Source: Polaromonas sp.
GTDB lineage: Bacteria; Pseudomonadota; Gammaproteobacteria; Burkholderiales; Burkholderiaceae_C
Length of the DNA stretch: 64,000 nucleotides
Assembly: GCA_030683705.1 (NCBI GenBank)
Contig: JAUXPP010000142.1
Location: forward strand, 30,288-94,287
Direction of reading: 5' to 3'
Position numbers and translations under genes: made by a program. Under the pieces are notes generated by a model. The model saw only the letters and a program-made list of their open reading frames with translations. It was not told where the DNA came from and did no database searches. Below are positions 46,114 through 53,557 of the stretch, piece by piece; the stretch's first letter is position 1; every line of letters begins with the position of its first letter.

Positions 46114-47034
46114 ATGGACATGGCCCTGCTTGTCGATTTCCTGGCCGCCAGCCTGCGCATTGCCACGCCGCTGCTGCTTGCCGCGCTGGGCGGCATCCTG
46201 AGCGAACGCAGCGGCACGGTGGCCGTCGGCCTCGAAGGCCAGATGCTGACCGGTGCCTTCTTCGGCGTCATCGCCACCCACCTGGCATGGAATGCCGGTA
46301 TCGGCCTGGCCGCCAGCGCCTTCGGCGGCATGCTGCTGGCGCTGGTGGTGGGCATCGCCACCGTGCGCTACAACACCGAACACATGGTGACTGGCCTGGC
46401 GTCGAACATCCTGGCGTTGGGCCTCACGAGTTTCCTGCTGCGCGCCGCAGCCTCGGGCGGCGGCGCGCCGGTGATCCGCGTGCCGCTGCTGGAGACCTGG
46501 CCGGTGCCGGGGCTGTCGGCCCTGCCGGTGGTCGGCCCGCTGTTGTTCCAGCAGCCGCCGCTGACCTACCTGGCGTTTCTGCTGGTGCTGCCGGTCGCCC
46601 TGTTCCTGTTCCGCAGCCGCGCCGGGCTGACGCTGCGCGCCGTCGGAGAAAACCCGCTCGCTGCCTTCGCCGCCGGCGCCAACCCGGCCCGTGTGCGGAT
46701 TGCCGCCATCGTGGCCGGCGGCGCGCTGGCCGGGCTGGCCGGCGCGGTCCTGTCGCTGCAACAGGTCGGCACCTTCACCGACGGCATGACCGGCGGCCGG
46801 GGCTACCTGGTGCTGGCCGCCATCATCGTCGGCCGCTGGATGCCGCTGGGCAGCCTGCTGGCCTGCCTGCTGTTCGGCGCCGCGGAAGCGCTCTCGCTGC
46901 GGGCCCAGGCCTTCAGCCTGCCGGTCTCGTCCTATGTGATCCAGATGACGCCATATCTCGCCGCCCTGCTGGTGCTGGCCGGTCTGGGCCGCGGCGCCCG
47001 CATGCCGGCCGCGCTGGGACAGCCGGTCCGCTAG
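46114..47034 (+). CDS. BMP-type ABC transporter permease 2
   Basis: 306-aa permease, shorter partner, with eight or nine helices. It includes SERSGTVAVGLEGQMLTGAF near residues 30-49 and RAGLTLRAVGENPLAAFAAG. It starts three bases after permease 1 and closes the importer operon, converging with the deacetylase gene after 13 bases. Confidence 0.9.
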   Translation: MDMALLVDFLAASLRIATPLLLAALGGILSERSGTVAVGLEGQMLTGAFFGVIATHLAWNAGIGLAASAFGGMLLALVVGIATVRYNTEHMVTGLASNILALGLTSFLLRAAASGGGAPVIRVPLLETWPVPGLSALPVVGPLLFQQPPLTYLAFLLVLPVALFLFRSRAGLTLRAVGENPLAAFAAGANPARVRIAAIVAGGALAGLAGAVLSLQQVGTFTDGMTGGRGYLVLAAIIVGRWMPLGSLLACLLFGAAEALSLRAQAFSLPVSSYVIQMTPYLAALLVLAGLGRGARMPAALGQPVR

Positions 47035-47047
47035 CAGCAAGGAACGC

Positions 47048-48016
47048 TCAGGGCCGGGCCAGGGCCTGGTAGCGGCGCCAGTAGTCCAGCGCGGCCCGGA
47101 AGGTGTTGACCTGCACCTGCACCGTGTCCTCGATGTTCACGCCATAACCACCGGCCATGGCCAGCGCCAGCGGGATGCGCCGCTGGAAGGCCCAGTCGAA
47201 GACGCGCCGGTCGCGCGCCTCCAGCCCGTCCCAGCTGAGTTTGAGCCGCCCGAGACGGTCGCCTTCGTGCGGGTCCGCGCCGGCCAGGTAAATCACCAGG
47301 CCCGGTGAAAAGCGCCGGTCCAGTTCGTCCAGCGCCAGTTCCAGCGCCTGCAGGTAGGCCTCGTCGCGGCAGCCGTCGGGCAAGTCCACGTCCAGGTCGC
47401 TGGCTTCCTTGCGGAAGGGAAAGTTTTTCTGGCCGTGTATGGACAGCGTGAACACCGTGGGGTCGCGGCTGAAAATGCTGGCGGTGCCGTTGCCCTGGTG
47501 CACGTCCAGGTCGATGATCGCGACCTGCAGCGGCAAGCGCCGGTCGCCGGGCTCCGGCCGCTGCCGGGCATGCTCCACCTGCATCAGCCGCGCGGCAACG
47601 GCGGCGTCGTTGAACACGCAAAAACCGCTGCCCTTGGCCGCCGACGCATGGTGGGTGCCGCCGGCCATGTTGGCGGCTATCCCCTCGGCCGGCTGGCCGC
47701 CCAGGCCCATCGCCACGCGTGCCGCGGCCACCGTGGCGCCGGCCGAACGGCGCGAGCGCTCCACCATGGCGGCACTCCAGGGAAAGCCGATCTCGCGCAT
47801 CGCGGCAGCGCCCAGGCTGCCGTCCACCACGGCCTGGACATAGGCCGGCTCGTGCGCCAGCGCCAGTTCGCCGTCGCTGACCGGCAGGGCCACACCCGGA
47901 CGCAACTGCGGCAACTCGAGCGCCACACGGTCGCGCAGGCGCTGGTACTTGCCCATCGGAAAACGGTGCCCGTCCGGCAGCGGCAAGACGAAATGGTCGG
48001 CGTAAAAGGCTTGCAC
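47048..48016 (-). CDS. Histone-deacetylase-family protein (class II-like/AcuC-type)
   Basis: 322-aa zinc deacetylase fold. The active-site His pair is in GGTHHASAAKGSGFCVFND, zinc ligands in IIDLDVHQGNGTA and the later Asp in LAGADPHEGDRLG. The catalytic Tyr region is AMAGGYGVNIED. Bacterial members act on acetyl-CoA synthetase, polyamines or acetylated small molecules; the target here is unknown. The start is uncertain: a GTG at 48016 fits the family beginning (FYADHF), but no clear ribosome site precedes it, and the open frame extends 25 codons further. Confidence 0.82.
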   Translation of the reverse strand: MQAFYADHFVLPLPDGHRFPMGKYQRLRDRVALELPQLRPGVALPVSDGELALAHEPAYVQAVVDGSLGAAAMREIGFPWSAAMVERSRRSAGATVAAARVAMGLGGQPAEGIAANMAGGTHHASAAKGSGFCVFNDAAVAARLMQVEHARQRPEPGDRRLPLQVAIIDLDVHQGNGTASIFSRDPTVFTLSIHGQKNFPFRKEASDLDVDLPDGCRDEAYLQALELALDELDRRFSPGLVIYLAGADPHEGDRLGRLKLSWDGLEARDRRVFDWAFQRRIPLALAMAGGYGVNIEDTVQVQVNTFRAALDYWRRYQALARP

Positions 48017-48096
48017 GATGGATAAAAAAGGAGAACACCAGAGAGGCCAGAAGCCAAGGGTAACTCCTAGGCCAAAGGTACCTAATGGCACTTTAA

Positions 48097-48137
48097 TTAG
48101 TTATACCAAGTAACTACAATTTATAACTAATAGTTAC
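48097..48137. promoter_or_regulatory. AT-rich operator cluster with nested inverted repeats
   Basis: TTAGTTATA (48097) and TATAACTAA (48122) are perfect inverted repeats, interleaved with GTAACTA (48110) and TAGTTAC (48131). The stretch is strikingly AT-rich for this DNA and lies in the divergent gap between the deacetylase and the solute-binding protein genes. Confidence 0.5.
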
Positions 48138-48208
48138 AAGTCGAGCTGATATTTCCGGCAAGCCGACCCCGGACAGTCCCACGGTCACAGTTTTAAAGGG
48201 AGATCCTC

Positions 48209-49339
48209 ATGTTTCGTTCACTGCTCATGGTATCGATGATGCTCGCGGCCGGCCATGGGCTTGCCGGCGACAAGGGCGTCACCCCCACGGAGATCCGGCT
48301 GGGCGCCTCGGCGGTTCTCAGCGGCCCGCTGGGCGCCCAGACCCGCGACTACGGCCTCGGCTCCCGCCTGTACTTCGATGCCGTCAACGCCGAGGGCGGC
48401 GTGCACGGCCGCAAGATCAGCTACACCACGCTGGACGATGGCTTCGACGTCAAGCGCGCTGTGGAGAACACCCGCAAGCTGATCGAGGAAGAGTCGGTGT
48501 TCATGATCTTCCACAGCACCGGCACGGCGCAGACCGGCGCCATCCTGCCCTTGCTGGCCGAGAGCCGGACCATCGCCTTCGGCCCGGTCACCGGCGCCTC
48601 GGCCTTCCGCGAGAAGGTCAACCCCTACCTGTTCCACGTCCGCGCCAGCTATGCCAATGAAGCGCGGCGCATCCTGTCCCAGCTCAAGCAGACCGGTATC
48701 TCGCGCATCGCCGTGTTCTACCAGGACGACGGCCTCGGCAAAACGCTGCAGGCCGAACTGCGCCTGGCCGCCAGCGCGGAAAACATCAGCTTGGTGGCTG
48801 AAATCAAGGGCGACCCCGCCAAACCCGACTTCAAGGCCGCCGCTGAGGCGACCGCGAAGGCCCAGCCGCAGGCGGTCATCGTGGCCACCGCGGGCGCCAC
48901 CTTCACCAACTACATCAAGGCGGTCCAGCAAACCGGCGCAAAGCCCGGCTTCTACGGCTTTTCCGTGGCCAGCGTCGACGTCATCAACCGCGAACTCAAG
49001 GAGCAGGCACGCGGCATCATCCTGACGCAGATCATGCCGTCCCTGCGCAACACCACCATCCCCGTGGTGGCGGAATACCTCAAGCTGCTGCGCGAGAAGT
49101 CGCCCGGGGCCCCTCCTTCGGCGTCCCAGTTCGAAGGTTTCGTCCACGCCAAACTGCTGGTGGAAGGCCTGCGCAGGGCGGGCCGGCAACTCAGCACCGA
49201 GTCCTTCATCAAGGCCATGGAAAGTGCCGGGGAAATCAGTTTTGGCCGCTTTGTGGCGAAATATTCGCCCCAGTCCCACAACGGCTCCTCCTACGTCGAG
49301 ATGGCGATCGTCGACAACGAAGGCCAGTTGCGCTACTGA
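48209..49339 (+). CDS. Orphan branched-chain-amino-acid-type substrate-binding protein
   Basis: 376-aa periplasmic type I binding protein (Peripla_BP_6/LivJ-like). A signal peptide of about 20 residues precedes VTPTEIRLGASAVLSGPLGAQ, the normal start of the fold. YFDAVNAEGGVHGRKI and FIKAMESAG are also typical. No permease or ATPase is nearby, so it may serve a distant transporter or a sensor. AAAGGGAG lies before the ATG. A complex AT-rich operator region precedes it. Confidence 0.85.
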   Translation: MFRSLLMVSMMLAAGHGLAGDKGVTPTEIRLGASAVLSGPLGAQTRDYGLGSRLYFDAVNAEGGVHGRKISYTTLDDGFDVKRAVENTRKLIEEESVFMIFHSTGTAQTGAILPLLAESRTIAFGPVTGASAFREKVNPYLFHVRASYANEARRILSQLKQTGISRIAVFYQDDGLGKTLQAELRLAASAENISLVAEIKGDPAKPDFKAAAEATAKAQPQAVIVATAGATFTNYIKAVQQTGAKPGFYGFSVASVDVINRELKEQARGIILTQIMPSLRNTTIPVVAEYLKLLREKSPGAPPSASQFEGFVHAKLLVEGLRRAGRQLSTESFIKAMESAGEISFGRFVAKYSPQSHNGSSYVEMAIVDNEGQLRY

Positions 49340-49418
49340 GCCTCGGGCCTGCCCACCCGCCGTTCGCAGAGACGTCCGGCCCGGGTTTTCAGGGGGAACT
49401 AGGGCTTGGGCCCTAAAA

Positions 49419-49491
49419 TGCTGCACTGCAACAAATTTTGCTTGCAATCGCTCGGGTATTCCCTATACTCGAGTTATGTTGCAGTGCAGCA
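49419..49491 (+). promoter_or_regulatory. Phasin promoter flanked by two 15-bp inverted operators
   Basis: TGCTGCACTGCAACA (49419) and its exact reverse complement (49477) flank a sigma-70 promoter: TTGCAA at 49442, 16-base spacer, TATACT at 49464. The TGC/GCA-rich boxes resemble binding sites reported for the polyhydroxyalkanoate regulator PhaR. Confidence 0.7.
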
Positions 49492-49573
49492 ATCGACAAA
49501 ACAGCCAGCCAGCAGATTGTCCAGCAGCGCAACTACTTGAAATCGTTAACCCACCTATATTGGAGATTTAAAT

Positions 49574-50116
49574 ATGTTGACCGCTGAACAAATCATGGCT
49601 TCCCACAAAGCAAACATCGAAACCCTGTTTGGTCTGACCAGCAAGGCCTTCGAAGGCGTCGAGAAACTGGTTGAACTCAATGTCCAGGCTTCCAAAGCCG
49701 CCCTGGCCGAGTCCGCCAATCACACCCAGTCGCTGATGGGCGTCAAGGACGCACAAGAGCTGCTGGCCCTGCAAGCCGGCCTGTTCCAGCCCCTGGCTGA
49801 AAAAACCGCCGCCTACAGCCGTCACCTGTACGACATCGCCACCGCCACCGGCGCTGAAGTCGGCAAGTCCTTCGAAGGCCAGGCCGCCGAAGCCCAGGCC
49901 AAGTTCATGGGCCTGGTCGACAGCGCCGCCAAGAACGCACCTGCCGGTTCCGAAACCGCCGTTGCCGTGATGAAAAGCGCCGTGGCTGCTGCCAACAACG
50001 CTGTCGAATCCATGCAAAAAGCTGTCAAGCAAGCCACCGACATGGCCGAAGCCAACTTCACCGCTGTGACCAACACCGCCGTGAACGCTTCCAAGACCGC
50101 TTCGAAAAAGCGCTGA
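49574..50116 (+). CDS. phaP: Phasin family protein
   Basis: 180-aa amphipathic helical protein that coats polyhydroxyalkanoate granules. The start [21 protein letters not shown] (in adjoining parts) and the [18 protein letters not shown] stretch are typical of Burkholderiales phasins. The C-terminus is Ala/Lys-rich. Its promoter carries a paired PhaR-like operator, implying induction when granules form, as known for phaP. No phaC/A/B genes are in the window. A strong terminator follows. Confidence 0.92.
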   Translation: MLTAEQIMASHKANIETLFGLTSKAFEGVEKLVELNVQASKAALAESANHTQSLMGVKDAQELLALQAGLFQPLAEKTAAYSRHLYDIATATGAEVGKSFEGQAAEAQAKFMGLVDSAAKNAPAGSETAVAVMKSAVAAANNAVESMQKAVKQATDMAEANFTAVTNTAVNASKTASKKR

Positions 50117-50230
50117 TTTTTACGGGGCTTGAATTCGCCGGCGGCAACGCCAGCTGATTCCCGCTGAGGGCAAGCCCCTGCCGGTTGTCTCCTCGGGTCC
50201 TTCCAGAAATCAGTTCACGGACCCCTTCAA

Positions 50231-50259
50231 AGCCTGATTGCGAAATCAGGCTTTTTTTT
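50231..50259 (+). terminator. Terminator after phaP
   Basis: AGCCTGATT, loop GCGA, AATCAGGCT followed by TTTTTTT. Confidence 0.8.
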
Positions 50260-50269
50260 GGCCGTTTTG

Positions 50270-50318
50270 GCTTTCAGCCCTTATTGGAACTGCGTAGGCA
50301 GCTATCAAAACAGGAGCG
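50270..50318 (+). repeat. Dispersed repeat, copy 10
   Basis: TTCAGCCCTTATTGGAACTG, CGTAGGCAGCTATC and a degenerate end, ending next to the stop of the patatin gene. Confidence 0.55.
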
Positions 50319-51290
50319 TCAGCGGGCCTGCAATTGCGCCAGCTTAATGCGCAGGGCCGGCAACGCGGCCTGCATGGCGGCGCGCCCGGCATCCATGGCG
50401 CGCTGGCGCGCCGAGAAGTCCGCGCTTTTGAGGCCGGCCTGCGAAGGCTGCACCAGCACATCGGCATCCTTGAGCTCGTACTGGTTGATGCTTTTGCCCA
50501 TGATGGCAAAGGTCTGCAGCAGGATCTGCAGGGTGCCGTCGGCCGGGTTGGCCTCGGGCGGCGCCGAGATGTCCACCGCAATCACCAGGTCGGCGCCCAT
50601 CTGCCGCGCAAAACGCACCGGCACCGGCGAGACCAGGCCGCCGTCCACGTACTCGCGCCCGTTGATCTTCACCGGCACAAACACGGCCGGCACGGCGCTC
50701 GACGCGCGCACCGCGGTACCCGTGTCGCCGCGCCGGAACAACATGGCCTGCCCGCTGTTGAGGTCGGTCGCGACGATGCCCAGCGGGATGGCCATGTTCT
50801 CCATCAGGCGCCCCGCCACCAGCCCGTTCACGTAGCGCGCCAGCGCCTCGCCGCGGAACATGCCGCGCCCGAAGATGGGCAACATCCAGTCGGTGATCGC
50901 CACTTCCTCCAGGGCCAGCGCCGTCTGCTGCAACTGGGCGCCAGTCTGGCCGCTGGCATACAGTGCGGCGACCAGGCTGCCGGCCGAAGTGCCGACCACC
51001 AGCGAGGGTTTGAAACCCGCTTCTTCCAGCGCAGCGATCACGCCGACATGGGCGAAACCACGCGCCGCGCCGCCGCCCAGCGCCAGACCGATCCTGACCG
51101 GCCTGGCCTGGAACGCTTGCACATCCGGCGCTGCACCACCGCCCGGCGTGGCGCAACCGGCCAGCAGCACGGCGGCAGCCAGCACGCCCACCGACGCCAG
51201 GCGGGCCGCGCCAACAGCAGCCGCCCAAGCCCCTGTGCGGACATTCGTTTTGTGATTGAGATCAATTCTTGTTTGTATTAAGATCTGCAT
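50319..51290 (-). CDS. Patatin-like phospholipase lipoprotein
   Basis: 323-aa patatin-family serine hydrolase (RssA-like). The oxyanion motif is GLALGGGAARGFAHVG, the Ser-Asp dyad is in VVGTSAGSLVAALYASG (Ser of GTSAG) and DGGLVSPVPV (Asp). A lipobox LAGC near residue 46 follows a hydrophobic stretch, so it is probably membrane-attached in the periplasm. The start is uncertain: ATG at 51290 or 51317; both leave an unusually long signal region. It diverges from the iron-binding-protein gene. Confidence 0.83.
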   Translation of the reverse strand: MQILIQTRIDLNHKTNVRTGAWAAAVGAARLASVGVLAAAVLLAGCATPGGGAAPDVQAFQARPVRIGLALGGGAARGFAHVGVIAALEEAGFKPSLVVGTSAGSLVAALYASGQTGAQLQQTALALEEVAITDWMLPIFGRGMFRGEALARYVNGLVAGRLMENMAIPLGIVATDLNSGQAMLFRRGDTGTAVRASSAVPAVFVPVKINGREYVDGGLVSPVPVRFARQMGADLVIAVDISAPPEANPADGTLQILLQTFAIMGKSINQYELKDADVLVQPSQAGLKSADFSARQRAMDAGRAAMQAALPALRIKLAQLQAR

Positions 51291-51315
51291 ATTCGCCACT
51301 TCATTGACTTGATCC

Positions 51316-52374
51316 ATGTTTAAAACCGCTTCTTCCCTGGCCGTGGCCGCCCTGACAGCCGCCAGCCTGTTCGGCGCAACCGGTATCGCGCACGCCCAGG
51401 AGCAGGTCGTCAACCTCTATTCTGCCCGCCACTACCAGACCGACGAAGGCATGTACGAAGCCTTTACCCGCACGACCGGCATCAAAATCAACCGCGTGGA
51501 CGCCGACGACGCCGGCATCCTGGCACGCCTGAAAGCCGAGGGCGCGGCCTCCCCGGCCGACGTGATCCTGCTGGTCGATGCGGCCCGCCTGGCCTCGGCC
51601 GATGCCCAGGGCCTGTTCCGGCCGGTCAAGTCGAAGGTGCTGGATGCAGCCATTCCGGCCAACCTGCGGGCAGCGCCCAGCGCCGAGGGCGTGACCTGGA
51701 CCGGTTTTTCCACCCGCGCCCGCGTGATCGTCTACGACCCGGCCCGTGTCAAGGCCACCGACGTCGACAGCTACGAAAAACTGGCCGACCCGAAACTCAA
51801 GGGCCTGGTCTGCACCCGCTCCGGCTCGCACCCCTACAACCTCTCGCTGTTTTCCACCGTGGTCGAGCGCCTCGGCGATGCCAAGGGCGAGGAATGGCTC
51901 AAGGGCGTGGTCGCCAACATGGCGCGCGCACCCAAGGGCGGCGACACCGACCAGATCAAGGCCGTGGCTTCCGGCGAATGCGGCGTGGCCATCACCAACA
52001 GCTACTACGTGGCGCGCCTGATCAAGTCCGACAAGGCCGACGACAAGGCCGTGATGCAAAAGGTCAAGGTCATGTTCCCGAACCAGGCGACGTCCGGCAC
52101 CCACGTCAACATCGCCGGCGCGGCTGTGGCCAAACACGCCAAAAATCCGGCCAATGCCGTCAAGTTCCTGGAGTTCCTCTCCAGCCCGTTTGCCCAGGAC
52201 TACTTCGCCAACGGCAACAACGAGTTCCCGGCCGCCAAAGGCGTGATCGCCAGCAACCCGGCCATCGTCACCATGGGCGGCATCGGCTTCAAGCCCGAAA
52301 CCATCCCGCTCGGCGTGGTCGCCAAAAACCAGCTCAAGGTGCAGCAGATGCTGGACCGGGTGGGCTACAAGTAA
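51316..52374 (+). CDS. Fe(3+) ABC transporter substrate-binding protein (FutA-like, orphan)
   Basis: 352-aa periplasmic ferric-iron-binding protein with a signal peptide ending AHAQ (about residue 28). The mature start [21 protein letters not shown] (adjoining parts) is typical of FutA/FbpA-type proteins. Tyr residues in NSYYVARL are the likely iron ligands. No permease or ATPase genes adjoin. The upstream gap has a weak Fur-like TTGAGATCAATTCTTG, suggestive only. Confidence 0.87.
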   Translation: MFKTASSLAVAALTAASLFGATGIAHAQEQVVNLYSARHYQTDEGMYEAFTRTTGIKINRVDADDAGILARLKAEGAASPADVILLVDAARLASADAQGLFRPVKSKVLDAAIPANLRAAPSAEGVTWTGFSTRARVIVYDPARVKATDVDSYEKLADPKLKGLVCTRSGSHPYNLSLFSTVVERLGDAKGEEWLKGVVANMARAPKGGDTDQIKAVASGECGVAITNSYYVARLIKSDKADDKAVMQKVKVMFPNQATSGTHVNIAGAAVAKHAKNPANAVKFLEFLSSPFAQDYFANGNNEFPAAKGVIASNPAIVTMGGIGFKPETIPLGVVAKNQLKVQQMLDRVGYK

Positions 52375-52488
52375 GACGCGGAGCGAAGGGCGAGAGCCCC
52401 GCGACAGCGGGCTCGACCAGCGCAGTGGCTGGCGAACATGGTGCCCTCGATGGGCAACATGTGAGAGCCGCACTCACCACGAACTGTT

Positions 52489-52518
52489 CAAAAAAGCCCG
52501 GTCCGCCGGGCTTTTTTT
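52489..52518. terminator. Terminator after FutA-like gene
   Basis: AAAAGCCCGG, loop TCCG, CCGGGCTTTT, with extra T's. The 52375-52488 stretch upstream of it holds no recognisable gene. Confidence 0.75.
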
Positions 52519-52600
52519 ATGGCCGATAATCGGTGTTGACGTTGACGTTCACGTCAACTCCGCCACACACATCCACTCTTCATCTTCCCAAGGAATTCTC

Positions 52601-53359
52601 ATGGACATCGCAGGCAAAGTATTCATCGTCACCGGCGGCGCATCGGGTCTCGGCGAAGGCACGGCACGCATGCTGGCCGCCAAGGGCGGCAAGGTCGTGA
52701 TCGCCGACATGCAGGTTGAAAAAGGCGAAGCGATTGCCAGGGACATAGGCGGTGCCTTCGTCAAGTGCGACGTCAGCCAGGAAGCCGACGGCCAGGCGGT
52801 GGTCGCCAAGGCCGTGGCCATGGGCAAACTCATGGGCCTGGTCAACTGCGCCGGCATCGCCCCGGCCGAAAAAACCGTCGGCAAGAACGGCGCGCACAAG
52901 CTCGACGTGTTCAACAAGACCATCATGGTCAACCTGATCGGCAGCTTCAACATGATCCGCCTGGCTTCCGAGGCCATGTGCAAAAACGAACCCGAAGCCA
53001 CCGGCGAACGCGGCGTGATGATCTCCACCGCGTCCGTCGCGGCCTACGACGGCCAGATCGGCCAGGCCGCCTACAGCGCCTCCAAGGGCGGCATTGTCGG
53101 CATGACCCTGCCGATCGCGCGCGACCTGGCGCGCAACGGCATCCGCAACATGACGATTGCCCCCGGCATCTTCGGCACGCCCATGATGTTCGGCATGCCG
53201 CAGGAAGTGCAGGACTCGCTGGCCGCCTCCGTGCCCTTCCCCAGCCGCCTGGGCACACCGCAGGACTACGCCAAGCTGGCGCAGCACATCTTCGAAAACG
53301 ACATGCTCAACGGCGAGGTGATCCGCCTGGACGGCGCGATCCGTCTGGCACCGCGCTAA
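52601..53359 (+). CDS. 3-hydroxyacyl-CoA dehydrogenase, SDR type
   Basis: 252-aa short-chain dehydrogenase resembling type II 3-hydroxyacyl-CoA dehydrogenase (HSD10-like). The NAD site is [16 protein letters not shown], the Asn-Ala-Gly segment [12 protein letters not shown] and the catalytic Ser-Tyr-Lys in [36 protein letters not shown] follows, as usual in this subgroup. It probably acts in beta-oxidation of short or branched acyl-CoAs. AGGAAT precedes the ATG. Confidence 0.9.
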   Translation: MDIAGKVFIVTGGASGLGEGTARMLAAKGGKVVIADMQVEKGEAIARDIGGAFVKCDVSQEADGQAVVAKAVAMGKLMGLVNCAGIAPAEKTVGKNGAHKLDVFNKTIMVNLIGSFNMIRLASEAMCKNEPEATGERGVMISTASVAAYDGQIGQAAYSASKGGIVGMTLPIARDLARNGIRNMTIAPGIFGTPMMFGMPQEVQDSLAASVPFPSRLGTPQDYAKLAQHIFENDMLNGEVIRLDGAIRLAPR

Positions 53360-53374
53360 GCAAGAACCTTTCAC

Positions 53375-53423
53375 GCTATCTTATTGATAGCTGGATACGC
53401 CTGTCAGATAAGGGCGAGAGGCC
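53375..53423 (-). repeat. Dispersed repeat, copy 11
   Basis: On the minus strand GCCCTTATCTGACAGGCG, then CCAGCTATCAATAAGATAGC, with a clean GCTATC/GATAGC hairpin. Intergenic, after the SDR gene. Confidence 0.6.
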
Positions 53424-53557
53424 GATTTGACCCGCAAGCGGGACAGGTCGGCTTTTTTTCAGCTGCTTACAAATCATGCGCGGCGCCGCAGCGGCGTGCG
53501 GGCGCCTGAGCCGCAAGCGGGGTTTAACATGGCACGCACCACCACCGGAGCGCCGCC

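Noticed and set aside
43481..47040. Long minus-strand frames opposite the BMP ATPase and permeases
   Set aside because: GC-rich third-position bias creates long antisense frames. The plus-strand proteins carry clear ABC motifs.
52375..52488. Direct-repeat-like GC-rich segment after the FutA-like gene
   Set aside because: Only short imperfect repeats are visible; no RNA family or ORF could be supported.
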